Both the position numbers and the translations under genes were made by a program. This document shows, in pieces, positions 34,105-45,700 of a DNA stretch of 64,000 nucleotides. The notes under the pieces are model-generated. The model did no database searches. It had not been told where the DNA came from and saw only the letters and a program-made list of their open reading frames with translations. The DNA is from Cydia pomonella (lineage: Eukaryota > Arthropoda > Insecta > Lepidoptera > Tortricidae): positions 2,091,986-2,155,985 of the forward strand of contig NC_084730.1 in the NCBI RefSeq assembly GCF_033807575.1, in the 5' to 3' direction. How positions within the stretch are numbered: the first letter of the stretch is position 1; every line of letters begins with the position of its first letter.

Positions 34105-34386
34105 TTGCCACGGCTCATGGGAGCCTGGGGTCCGTTTGGCAACTAATCCCAGAAATTGGCGTAGGCACTAGTTTTAACGAAAGCGACTGCCATCTGAACT
34201 GCTAACCCAGAGGGTAACCTAGGCCTTATTGGGATTAGTCCGGTTTCCTCACGATGTTTTCCTTCACCGAAAAGCGACTGTAAATATCAAATGATATTTC
34301 GTACAAGTTCCGAAAAAGTCTAAAAACTCATTGGTACGAGAAGGATTGCAATTCGCACGCTCTTACCGCTAGGCCACCAGCGCTTC
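34105..34386 (-). mobile_element. tRNA-headed SINE (GCGCTGGTGGCC family)
   Basis: Minus-strand copy with head AGCGCTGGTGGCCTAGCGGT at 34364-34383, the TCGGTGAAGGAAAACATCGT body and the CCCAGGCTCCCATGAGCCGT 3' region. The B-box is mutated (GAATTGCAATCC). Confidence 0.75.
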
Positions 34387-34741
34387 TACAGCCAGCTTCC
34401 AGCTTCTGCAGGTTTCTAGATAGATTTAGTAACATATACATACAAGGCACATCTACCCTCGCGACTCCACTCTGGGGCCCCTTTTCTCGAACGGTATTGG
34501 TGGTCTAATTTATTAGTGTGTTGCTATGGCAACCCATACGATTTGACAGTTCGTGGGCTAATTTATTTTATTTTATTTTATTTCCCACACTTACAACTAT
34601 TTTTACAGGAACCTAAGACAATAGTGTAACTTTTGAGAATAAGAAAAATATCTTTAACCCGACTTATAATATAAGTAGTATTTATATATTATATAAAAAT
34701 ACAATCTATAGTATATCATTACATCTACCTATAAGATAATA

Positions 34742-34870
34742 GTACAGTCAGCGTCAAATACTTCGTAGCAGTCAAAGTGGCCAAATAGTTCGGTACACCA
34801 TACTAAATATATGGTGTACCGAACTATTTGGCTACTTTGACTGCTACGAAGTATTTGACGCTGACTGTAC
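34742..34870. repeat. Near-perfect hairpin element (GTACAGTCAGCGTCAAATAC)
   Basis: Arms of about 60 bp are mirrored almost exactly around an AT core (ACTAAATATATGGT). A transcript across it would form a long double-stranded stem. Confidence 0.85.
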
Positions 34871-34917
34871 CTATGATGATTATTGTAATAAAACGAATGT
34901 TGCGAATCAACCATATT

Positions 34918-35757
34918 TTTAGAGTTCCGTAGCCAAATGGCAAAAAACGGAACCCTTATAGATTCGTCATGTCCGTCTGTCCGATTATGTCACAGCCACT
35001 TTTTTTCCGAAACTATAAGAGCTATACTGTTCAAACTTGGTAAGTAGATGTATTCTATGAACCGCATTAAGATTTTTATACAAAAATAGAAAAAAAAAAC
35101 AATAAATTTTGGGGGTTCCCCATACTTAGAACTGAAACTCAAAAAAACTTTTTTCATCAAACCCATACGTGTGGGGTATCTATGGATAGGTCTTTAAAAA
35201 TGATATTGAGGTTTCGAATATAATTTTTTTTTAAACTGAATAGTTTGCGCGAGAGACACTTCCAAAGTGGTAAAATGTGTCCCCCCCCCCCCCCCAACTT
35301 CTAAAATAACAGAATGAGAAATCTAAAAAAATGTATGATATACATTGCCATGCAAACTTCCACCGAAAATTGGTTTAAACGAGATCTAGTAAGTAGTTTT
35401 TTTTGAATACGTCATAAAATTAAAAAAAAAATTTTTTCATCAAACCCATACGTGTGCTGTATGGATAGGTCTTCAAAAATGATGTTTAGGTTTCTAATAT
35501 CATTTTTTTCTAAACGGAATAGTTTGCGCGAGAGACACTTCCAAAGTGAAAAAATGTGTCCCCCCCCCCCCCCCCCCCCTGTAACTTCTAAAATAACAGA
35601 ATGAAAAATCTAAAAAAAATATATGATATACATTACCATGCAAACTTCCACCGAAAATTGGTTTGAACGAGATCTAGTAAGTAGTTTTTTTTAATACGTC
35701 ATAAATGGTACGGAACCCTTCATGGGCGAGTCCGACTCGCACTTGGCCGCTTTTTAT
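34918..35757 (+). mobile_element. AGGGTTCCGTA...CTTGGCCGG dispersed element with internal duplication
   Basis: Starts TTAGAGTTCCGTAGCC and ends ACGGAACCCTTCATGGGCGA, GTCCGACTCGCACTTGGCC. Inside, a 283-bp segment beginning CATCAAACCCATACGTGTG repeats in tandem (35155 and 35438), each copy holding a long poly(C) run (35281-35295 and about 35561-35579). Relatives lie at 36527, 49728, 60443 and 63141. Confidence 0.75.
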
Positions 35758-35992
35758 TTGTCAATAAAATATGGTTTAGTTTTATATACTGATCTGTTAT
35801 TAATTTTATAGTTGAAAATATCCTAAATCGCGTAAATAATTTTAATAATACGGAAAACAGGAGCAAAGCGGCGGAAGATCAACGGTTTTTAAAAGTTGTA
35901 ATACGGTGCTACAAGGCAGATTCATTATGGCTTGTCAAAATTATTTAAAAATACATTTTCTAACTCTTCAACATAATTATTAAACGTTTCAG

Positions 35993-36244
35993 GTGCGACA
36001 AACGGTAACTTTTCCTTTGTTTTTTGACTGTTACACACATCTACTGCACAATAATTACGTGGTTTCGGCATTTCTAAGCGTAAGCGCGGGAAACGTGCGG
36101 CGCAATGCGGTGCGAGCGCTCAGGCGGACGTTGGGCGGCCCTCTGTCGGTTGTATCGTCGACGATACGCCCAACGGGTAGGCATATAGCGCGTGGCCTTG
36201 AGAAAGTGACGGAGGTCTGCCTGGACGGCCGGGAGATGTTTTAA
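35993..36244 (+). other. GC-rich 83-codon frame, unassigned
   Basis: The frame contains GNVRRNAVRALRRTLGG. It is GC-rich against an AT-rich setting, but I find no family and no splice context. Possibly a retroposon fragment. Confidence 0.2.
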
Positions 36245-36526
36245 GTAATTTATAAGACATAAAACACATAAAATTGCAATAAAACAACCATCAACAAAAT
36301 ACTTTAATTTATTGTCATTCACTTATAAAACGTAAATGAAATATTAAACATAATTTTACATTTCGAAGTCTTAGAAAAATTGTTAATACAGTTAGGGAAG
36401 CAATCAAATCAGAAGCTAAAAGAAATTAAACAGTACAGAAATACAAAGTATTTCTTGGAGACATATATATAGTACCTAGAGTAAAAGGAAAGCAACTTAA
36501 AAAGCACCCCTTGTTTATGTAGTTTT

Positions 36527-37147
36527 TAGGGTTCCGTACCCAAAGGGTAAAACGGGACCCTATTACTAAGACTCCGCTGTCCGTCCGTCCGTCACCAGGC
36601 TGTATCTCATGAACCGTGATACCTAGACAGTTGAAATTTTCACAGATGATGTATTTCTGTTGCCGCTATAACAACAAATATATAATATATAAAAATTAAC
36701 AAACTGTTTATTTAAGTAGGTAACGTTAATAAAAGTAGGTATAATTATACCTTTGTTATAACTTCTGCATATTAGTATCTATAACAGTAACTTGTAGGTA
36801 ATTAACTTATGTATATAATATTCTTGTGTACCCCGTGTGGATGTATGTACGAGTATCAACGAACCTGCCTGTGCATACATATACATGGATGAATGAATAC
36901 AGATTCACTCAAGTTACTGATAACTTTATTGTTACTTATTGATAACTATGTTTTCCGCTTACTGCTCCTACACTAGCTACTTTAGATTAAAACATATTAT
37001 TATTAAGGTAGGGCACTCCAGGTCTATTAACACATTGCTTATTATTACATTATTTTTTGTACAAACAGTCTTGCCTAAATAAATAAAAAATACTAAATAG
37101 TACGGAACCCACGGTGGGCGAGTCCGACTCGCTCTTGTCCGGTTTTT
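36527..37147 (+). mobile_element. AGGGTTCCGTACC...CTCTTGTCCGG dispersed element
   Basis: Begins TTAGGGTTCCGTACCCAAAG, with CTGTCCGTCCGTCCGTCACC, ATGAACCGTGATACCTAGAC and ATTTCTGTTGCCGCTATAAC. Ends TACGGAACCCACGGTGGGCG, GTCCGACTCGCTCTTGTCCG. The middle carries about 350 bp of extra AT-rich DNA. Confidence 0.75.
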
Positions 37148-37284
37148 TAGTAAGCTGACATCTAATTTATTGCAAAATTCAAATATAGATCATTCTTAGC
37201 TGAGTATTATAGAAAAAAAAGCCATTTCTGTCAGTAGAAAAGGTGGCAATTTAAAAAATGTAAACGCGAAAAGTTGTCCTCCCA

Positions 37285-37491
37285 TAGCACAGAATATAAA
37301 TAATAGTAGGTACTACCGTACAGAAATGACACTTCCTACACAACCGAAGTTTGACAGCGATTCAGGGACGAATTATGCTGTCCCTTTCTAATGTATGGCA
37401 CTATATCTTTCGGCCATTTAGGGTTGTCAAAATTTAAGTCATTTTCTCACCTGTAATCGTGCACGCAAAGGGACCAAGTTGTGCCAACCCT
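37285..37491 (-). repeat. MITE-like repeat, AGGGTTGGCACAACTTG, copy 2
   Basis: Opposite-strand copy of 6892-7095. 37500-38220 contains nothing else supported. Confidence 0.7.
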
Positions 37492-38230
37492 AATGATTGA
37501 CCAAAGAGTTATTTTATGTAGTCTAGGAAATCGTGCCATTCCAATGACTGCTGAAATAGTTGGCGTGTACTGCGAAAGACTATCCGTTGGTCACTGGATA
37601 TTCAAACGTCATTTTTTGACAATCATACTTACCTACCGTATAACGTACACCTTTCGGCCGCGTATGTAACCGAGTTTTGTAACCAGGTACAAAATAAGAA
37701 AATTTACTCTTTTCTCATAACCAGTTACAAACCAGTAATAGTTATTTGTGTCCCAAGGGAGGAAAAGTAGGAAGTGTTTTTATATACTGTATCGATGCAA
37801 ATAAATAATTTCTGATTTCACGCCACTGTTCGGAAATGTGGCAATAGATGGTCTAAAACCAAGCTGGAAAGTAGGCAATAGCTTTAGCACCTGTACTTTT
37901 TTAGCTACAGTTTACTTTTGTAGCTGTTTGTGGTTTTTTAGCAAAAAGGCTTCCAAGTTTAGAGTCGGTTTGAACCAAACAACAGAAAAACGCCTCTTAA
38001 AAGTGATAAAAAAAGTAAAAAAGGGTGGGATCGGAAAATACTTACTGAATTGGATAGTGTAAATTGTGTTTGAATACATCACTTTCTTTTAACAATTTCC
38101 TCATGCCAATATAAATATTAATGTCTATGAAAATACTTATAGTTATGCAAATGTTTTATTATTTCCTCGCAGTAGTCGTGAAAAGCACTATGTAATGCCT
38201 CGACCGGAAACGCTAAAGATGCCCTCCACT

Positions 38231-39230
38231 TAGGGGTCACAAAACCGGTTTCACCGAAACCGAAAAAACCGGGTTTTTCGTCGATTGAGAAAACCGGCTT
38301 TCAAATTTGAAAAAACCGGTTTTTCGAGTTTTTTCGGTTTTACACTTAAATACTTAATAGTTGTAAGTATTACTTTGATTATCAGTTTATTACTACTTAT
38401 AACTTCTTCTTCTATTTGTAATTTCTACTTTTTAGTTTATCAGTAAATATAGAACATATAATTGAATTAATAAAAATTAGCTAATTGCCCTACCCTACGT
38501 ATAGTGATGATACATTAGACATTCTCTCTATCCTAAGATCCCATTATCAATTCGTAAAGAAAAACCAAAAATAATCGCTTGCCTTGATAGTTGATTTAGC
38601 CTACCAATTAGTAAAGTTATTAGCAATAGTCTAATACTAGCAGTCGAACTTTTTATTGTACGAACCACAAGGTAAATGCAAACTATGAAAAATTTAAAAT
38701 TATATGTGTGCAAACAAATGTGAACTTATCCCTGCAACGAATATCTCTATATGTGGGTTATTATAATGATTTATTCTTAATTGCCTGGCTGAAAGAAGGC
38801 GAGAAGAGGGATTATAATTACATTATTTTTTTCACTGATCTTCAATTTAGTAACTTAACCTATGAAAGAAATTAATATTGATCTCAAATGTTAAGTGTAT
38901 TTAATAAGTATTTACTTACGTAAAAGGAATATACGATGTTTTGTGTTTTGTGTTATAATGATAACTATTTGTAGTTAATTTTGCGTTCCAGAAGTGCATG
39001 GAGGTTATTATTTTAGTTATTTTGTTTTTAATTTTTGTTCCTAATAACTATAAGATATAAAAAAGGTTTTATATCCATTGTTAAATGACTGAATATTAAA
39101 GTTTAAATTCATAAAATGTAGTTTTTTTCACTTTTTATATGTAAACCGAAAAACCGGAAAACCCGGTTTTGTAATGTACAAAAACCGAAAAAACCGGTTT
39201 TCAAAAATACTAGCGGTTTTGTGACCCCTA
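38231..39230. mobile_element. 1000-bp hAT-type MITE with perfect 8-bp target duplication
   Basis: TAGGGGTCACAAAACCGGTT at the left is mirrored by CGGTTTTGTGACCCCTA at the right. CCTCCACT flanks both sides exactly (38223-38230 and 39231-39238). Repeated AAAACCGG words fill the subterminal regions; the core is AT-rich without an ORF. The 8-bp duplication and TIR start fit the hAT superfamily. Confidence 0.9.
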
Positions 39231-39536
39231 CCTCCACTAACGTGTCGGCCCTCAAACTCACTCGTCCATCTTTGAGCGGTTTTCCGGCCTCTCCTACAAT
39301 GTCCTATAGTTTGTAACTGGTAACGAGAAAAGATAAAACTTTCTTCTTTTGTAACCTCACAGCGGTTACAAAACAGTTACAAAAAGGGCCGAGAATGTTT
39401 GAGTTTGTAACTGGTTATGAGAAAAGAGTACATTTTCTTGTTTTGTATCTGTGGTTACAAAACTCGGTTACATATGCGGCCGAAAGGAACGTACAAAGCC
39501 GTGCAGCGCTATCTACATGAGCTGTGCAATTGAATA

Positions 39537-39632
39537 CATATACAGTCACGTCTGAAAAATTGCCAAAAATATGTATACACGACTTTATGACCCATGTATT
39601 AGGCACTACCCTAATACATATTTTTGGCGCGT
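39537..39632. repeat. Foldback MITE relative of 4079-4216
   Basis: CAGTCACGTCTGAA followed by GCCAAAAATATGTATACACG and a mirrored AATACATATTTTTGGC. Shorter than the copy at 4079. Confidence 0.5.
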
Positions 39633-40105
39633 TGTCCAATCAGTGAAACTAGTAATGCTCATCATCATCATCAGTGTGGAAGATGATACATATACGAGGG
39701 GCGCTTCTTAAGTTTACTATAATATACTAATTATAACGAATATACATAATAAATGAAATTCACTGTATTTTTTTGGCTTATGTACAATCTAAAACAACTT
39801 AATCTAAAATACATTGCATCATATCATAACATAATTATTATGAGCAATTCAATTGCGTTTAAATATTAAAAAAAAAAAATAACCGCTTACGTCAAGGAAA
39901 TTACTACGGAGTACAAATGAATTCAATCGATCGACCAAATACCGAAATTTAACGGAAATTGCATATTCTTGAACCGTCTATGGGGCTTAATAATAATACG
40001 CGACAATAGGGAATATTACGCGAAACTTTGCAGAGGGCGCCACTACCACCATCCATCAAAATGTGAGGGTCTACTGCGAAACAAGAAAATTTAAATTTCG
40101 TTATC

Positions 40106-40350
40106 TATACTCTGTATCTTTAGGTATTTAAAAAAAGGTAAACAAAATATACCCTTAAATGGCTCCTTAAGCCAGTTGAGGGTAGATGAAAACTTTACAT
40201 GATCAAATAATGTAGGTTTAAAGTCAGGTCGTTCAGTGACAGATCCAGGCAGTTTTGTATTTGGTTGGTTAACCAATAAATTTTGTAACTAACAGAAAGT
40301 GTACAAATTGTATGTTTACTTTTATTTAAATACCTAAAGATACAGAGTAT
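40106..40350. repeat. TIR MITE (ATACTCTGTATCTTTAGGTA)
   Basis: TATACTCTGTATCTTTAGGT at the left is mirrored by ACCTAAAGATACAGAGTATA at the right. A second copy, split by a SINE, is at 47612-48217. Confidence 0.8.
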
Positions 40351-41176
40351 AACCTCTCTATCACTCTTGCATATTCGAGCGATTAAGAGGCAGATAACTA
40401 AATTTCGATTTTCACGTTCCCCGGTAGGCCCTTTGAACGTAAACGAACTGCCTTGATGCATCAATGTCATATTTTATTATCTGTGAAAACTTGTCAAAAA
40501 GTTTAAGCCACAGTATGTATAAGTTACTCTATGGTTTACGAAAGGTGCTAGTGCTGCTCTCTAGCGGCAGAACATTACAGTAATACCTCCTATAAGGGGG
40601 TCCTTATTTCGTATAAGTTATATTCTTCTATGTAAGAGAGGTTCAGTGTAAGTTTTTTCCAAAAATTTTAAATACATTTTGAAGTGCGAGTCCCACATAC
40701 CCCCCAAAATGGGCCCCACCTCAGGCCAGGGGGACGATGCGGAATAGCATTCCCACACCGAAAAAAAAAGGGTTAAAATTTTCAAAGTGCAACGCCTAAT
40801 CTATAAAAATTCTAAAAAAAAATATACATTGGTTGTTTAGTGGTACATTTTAGATTAAGCTGGTGCCCCATAGAAAAATATGACTTTTACGAAATAAGGA
40901 CCACATTACGCGTATAACATTTCTCATCTCGTCCTTTGAATATAGGGCGTTAGTGCTGCAATATTCAATATTCTGCCGCCAGAGGCAGCACCAGTAGAAA
41001 CCGTAAACCATACAATCACTTATATATACCAAAGATACATTGAGTAAGATGTAAAGTCCAAGATCGTTTCGTACTTCGAATTTGACAGGTGAACGAGATG
41101 GCGCTGCACAGCGCCTTACATTTTGCGGTAACTCTGTCAAAAGTTGACGTTTGACAACTCAGTGACCGCAAAACAT

Positions 41177-41396
41177 TATAGGGACCGTGCGCGTTGGAGG
41201 GTCTGCCATCTTGTGGCCTGAATCGGAACCATAAACATGCACATGTACACGTCACGTGTTTTCTTGTGCATAGTAGGTTCTGCCACCTTGTGGGCTACAT
41301 CGGAACAAAAAACATCACATTTACGCCTCGCGCCAAAAATCTGACGGCTCCTGTGCTGCCTCCTACAGTTCATGCACGCTCCCTATATATATACTA
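41177..41396 (-). repeat. MITE with ATAGGGACCGT ends, copy 2
   Basis: Opposite-strand copy of 15571-15780, nested in the 1.6-kb TIR transposon. Confidence 0.8.
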
Positions 41397-41689
41397 TGCC
41401 TTGAACAGTATTTTTGAGTTTTCACAGAATTTTTGTTACTATTAAATATGATAATGATGCATCAAGACAATTTGTAAGTAAGTAAACACGTTACTGTACA
41501 TGAAAAATGAAATATTGATTACATCAGAAAGAACATAAATGTGTAATTTGTATACAGTTGGTGCTAGAGGCGCCCCCTACGCAGTTTTGCGTAATATTCC
41601 CTATTGGTGCTTCTGAGTACGTACAGTCGCCAACGGATATATCGGAGCGGCCACGGTGCTCACAAATATCTGAACACGCCTCTATTTTC

Positions 41690-42125
41690 AAGGCATCAGA
41701 GTGCGTTCAGGTATGTTACATAAAGTAGTATTAGGCACAAACGGCACCTTTTCTGCCATAAGTCCAGCTTGTCTGACTGAGGAGGAGGTTTTTAGATGTC
41801 GAGTATAGCGGACGATGGCGTCCAAAAGCGTCATAGCTTTAAGGAGTACATAACGTGGTAATAGACACAAACAGCACCTTTTCCCCTATAAGCCCTGCTT
41901 CAGGTGGTAACTGGTGGGAAAAAAATCCCCCTTTTACCAGTGTGGTAACTACTGGGAAAAAACAACTCACTAGTTACCACCAAACCAAGTTTGTGTGTGT
42001 GTTATTAGTTACCAGTGGTAAAAGGTGGGAAAAAAATTCCCAGTAGTTACCACTGGTAACAACTTGGTGGTAACTAGTGGGAATAACCTATATTTTCTGA
42101 CGACGGGGTTTTTGAATTTTGGTGC
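41690..42125 (-). pseudogene. Decayed copies 3 and 4 of the CKAP2-like terminal exon
   Basis: On the minus strand TLCNIP, VPNTTL and SVRQAGLMAEKVPF (41712-41790) and a second AGLIGEKVLFV-like piece (41855-41900) match the end of exon 7 of the neighbouring gene, as does TGGAGCACC...AAACCCCG...CAGAAAATAT (42095-42125). The third copy is split by the foldback at 41895-42085. Spacers between copies (GATGTCGAGTATAGCGGACG and GATGTCGTGTGTAGCCGACT) are also related, so a unit larger than the exon was duplicated. Confidence 0.65.
41895..42085. repeat. Complex foldback (GGTAACTAGTGGGAA modules)
   Basis: Five or more GTAACTA/GTTACCA modules in both orientations, alternating with GGGAAAAAA runs, give several alternative hairpins. 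Inserted in a decayed exon copy. Confidence 0.65.
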
Positions 42126-42309
42126 TCCAGTGTGTTTCTTAATTGTATCTTAACGTTTATAACACGATAAATCAAGACATTTCAAAACTTTTGATTGTAA
42201 AAACTATTTTAAAGACGCAATAGTAAACGTCTTTACGCACGAAGGTTCGAATATATTAAATTTGATGTCGTGTGTAGCCGACTTTGGCATCCAAAAGCGT
42301 TAAGGGGTG

Positions 42310-42705
42310 TTACATAATGTAGTATTAGGAACAAACAACACCTTTTCCCCTATAAGTCCAGCTTGTCTGATCGAGGATCATATCTGAAGAGGAGTTTTTG
42401 ATCTTTTGTACAGTTGTGCCGTTCTTGAGAACGTCTCCGTTTGTCTTCCTCCTCGCGTTGTCCCGGCATCTTGTCACGGCTCATGGGAGCCTGGGGTCCG
42501 CTTGACAACTAATCCCAAGATTTGGCGTAGGCACTAGTACGAACTACTACTACTAGTAGTAACTAGAACGTTTCCGTTTGTATGGGGAATATTCTCGTGC
42601 AAGAACATTCCCCATAGTAACCGGAGAACGTTCTCGAGACCGGACAACTATAATATTTTCTGACGATTGGGTGTCTTTTTAATCTTGGTGCTCCAGCGCG
42701 TCCCT
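42310..42705 (-). pseudogene. Decayed copy 2 of the CKAP2-like terminal exon
   Basis: The minus strand has TKIKKTPNRQK (42650-42690), then KTPLQI, a stop, SSIRQAGLIGEKVLFVPNT-type sequence and CNTP plus stop (42310-42400). It is split by the element at 42408-42650. The coding end is nearly identical to the true exon 7. Confidence 0.7.
42408..42650. mobile_element. TIR element (ACAGTTGTGCCG...GAACGTCTCC) carrying a SINE 3' fragment
   Basis: ACAGTTGTGCCGTTCTTGAGAACG at the left (shown in part) is mirrored by CGTTCTCGAGACCGGACAAC at the right. A 3' SINE piece (GGCTCATGGGAGCCTGGGGT) lies inside at about 42450-42540. Confidence 0.55.
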
Positions 42706-42757
42706 AATGGTATGCTATAACACGATAAATCAATAAGAACAATTTCAACAGTAAGCA

Positions 42758-45700
42758 TTAAGGGGTGTTACATAATGTAGTATTAGGCACAAACAGCACC
42801 TTTTCCCCTATAAGTCCGGCTTGTCTGATGGAGGAACATATCTGTAGAGGAGTTTTGGGTGTCTTCTGGTGTCGGGGAGTTTTCTGAATATTGGTGCGGT
42901 GGCTGCCGAGCCGGGCGCTGCGCCGCACCGGGGTCACGGTGTGCGTGGGCTGCTCCGCCTGGTTGGACTGACGTCTGGAAATACATAATAAATATTTCAG
43001 CCTATATACGTCCCACTGCTGGGCAGAACTCTCATGCCGGAGAGGGCCTGGGGTAGTCCCCACGCTAGCCCAATGCGGATTGGGGACTTCAACACCTTTG
43101 AATTTCTTCACAGATGTATGCAGGTTTCCTCACGATGTTTTCCTTCACCTAAAAGCAAGTGGTAAATATCAAATGATATTTCATACATAAGATCCGAAAA
43201 ACTCATCGGTACGAGCCAGGATTTGAACCCGCGACCTCCGGATTGAAAGTCGGATGTCATATCCACTCCGCCATCACCGCTTTATTTTTAAAAAAATATT
43301 TAGATAATATATTAATAATACCTAATTCGCTTTGACGATTATGTTCAAAACAAAATTGCAAAAAATGTGACTTCAAACCCCGCTTGCCAAATGTGACCGA
43401 GTGTGACCCTTCCGTCTAAAAACCTTGAAATTCGTGTGATCAGCCGGGTCCACACAGAGCGAGTATACGCGCGAGGCAACTTCCTCACGCACAAACCGGC
43501 CAGTGTAGACGTGCCTCGCGCGTATGCTCGCTCTGTGTGGACCCGGCTATTAACGGATGACCCTTGATCATGAGTACTCACAACTTGGCCTGCTGCACAG
43601 CGAACCTGATGATGGTGCTCTTGAACACGTTCTTCACGTCCACCAGCTTGGGATCCACGCGGTCTCGCTTCCCACTGTTGGGGCTAATCTTGAGCTGCAT
43701 GAACTTGTCTAACAGCTGGTCCAGGTTCGCGTCCACTACAGAGTGCTGAAAATTAAATTATTTCGTGTTATAATCATTTTAGGTGATACGACTGATAACT
43801 TTGCCTCTTACGCTTCCTCCCAGCACTGCACGGAGGCGGGCAGGTCCCCGCGGGTCTCCTCCAGCGCGGCGCGACACTCCCAGTAGGCGGCTAGAGACGT
43901 TAGTAGCATATCACCTGTGTCCCCTTAGCGATGGCTTCCTCCCAGCACTGCACGGAGGCGGGCAGGTCCCCGCGGGTCTCCTCCAGCGCGGCGCGACACT
44001 CCCAGTAGGCGGCTAGAGACGTTAGTAGCATATCACCTGTGTCCCCTTAGCGATGGCTTCCTCCCAGCACTGCACGGAGGCGGGCAGGTCCCCGCGGGTC
44101 TCCTCCAGCGCGGCGCGACACTCCCAGTAGGCGGCTAGAGACGTTAGTAGCATATCACCTGTGTCCCCTTAGCGATGGCTTCCTCCCAGCACTGCACGGA
44201 GGCGGGCAGGTCCCCGCGGGTCTCCTCCAGCGCGGCGCGACACTCCCAGTAGGCGGCTAGAGACGTTAGTAGCATATCACCTGTGTCCCCTTAGCGATGG
44301 CTTCCTCCCAGCACTGCACGGAGGCGGGCAGGTCCCCGCGGGTCTCCTCCAGCGCGGCGCGACACTCCCAGTAGGCGGCTAGAGACGTTAGTAGCATATC
44401 ACCTGTGTCCCCTTAGCGATGGCTTCCTCCCAGCACTGCACGGAGGCGGGCAGGTCCCCGCGGGTCTCCTCCAGCGCGGCGCGACACTCCCAGTAGGCGG
44501 CTAGAGACGTTAGTAGCATATCACCTGTGTCCCCTTAGCGATGGCTTCCTCCCAGCACTGCACGGAGGCGGGCAGGTCCCCGCGGGTCTCCTCCAGCGCG
44601 GCGCGACACTCCCAGTAGGCGGCTAGAGACGTTAGTAGCATATCACCTGTGTCCCCTTAGCGATGGCTTCCTCCCAGCACTGCACGGAGGCGGGCAGGTC
44701 CCCGCGGGTCTCCTCCAGCGCGGCGCGACACTCCCAGTAGGCGGCTAGAGACGTTAGTAGCATATCACCTGTGTCCCCTTAGCGATGGCTTCCTCCCAGC
44801 ACTGCACGGAGGCGGGCAGGTCCCCGCGGGTCTCCTCCAGCGCGGCGCGACACTCCCAGTAGGCGGCTAGAGACGTTAGTAGCATATCACCTGTGTCCCC
44901 TTAGCGATGGCTTCCTCCCAGCACTGCACGGAGGCGGGCAGGTCCCCGCGGGTCTCCTCCAGCGCGGCGCGACACTCCCAGTAGGCGGCTAGAGACGTTA
45001 GTAGCATATCACCTGTGTCCCCTTAGCGATGGCTTCCTCCCAGCACTGCACGGAGGCGGGCAGGTCCCCGCGGGTCTCCTCCAGCGCGGCGCGACACTCC
45101 CAGTAGGCGGCTAGAGACGTTAGTAGCATATCACCTGTGTCCCCTTAGCGATGGCTTCCTCCCAGCACTGCACGGAGGCGGGCAGGTCCCCGCGGGTCTC
45201 CTCCAGCGCGGCGCGACACTCCCAGTAGGCGGCTAGAGACGTTAGTAGCATATCACCTGTGTCCCCTTAGCGATGGCTTCCTCCCAGCACTGCACGGAGG
45301 CGGGCAGGTCCCCGCGGGTCTCCTCCAGCGCGGCGCGACACTCCCAGTAGGCGGCTAGAGACGTTAGTAGCATATCACCTGTGTCCCCTTAGCGATGGCT
45401 TCCTCCCAGCACTGCACGGAGGCGGGCAGGTCCCCGCGGGTCTCCTCCAGCGCGGCGCGACACTCCCAGTAGGCGGCTAGAGACGTTAGTAGCATATCAC
45501 CTGTGTCCCCTTAGCGATGGCTTCCTCCCAGCACTGCACGGAGGCGGGCAGGTCCCCGCGGGTCTCCTCCAGCGCGGCGCGACACTCCCAGTAGGCGGCT
45601 AGAGACGTTAGTAGCATATCACCTGTGTCCCCTTAGCGATGGCTTCCTCCCAGCACTGCACGGAGGCGGGCAGGTCCCCGCGGGTCTCCTCCAGCGCGGC

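Larger units (their letters stand above)
40005..41605. mobile_element. 1.6-kb TIR transposon, non-autonomous, composite
   Basis: The left TIR AATAGGGAATATTACGCGAA...GGGCGCC (40005-40041) is mirrored with few mismatches at 41569-41605. Inside lie two other elements (40106-40350 and 41177-41396). No transposase frame; its short frames overlap repeats. Confidence 0.75.

Noticed and set aside
43783..44016. 77-codon plus-strand frame in the minisatellite
   Set aside because: Shadow of the antisense exon copies.
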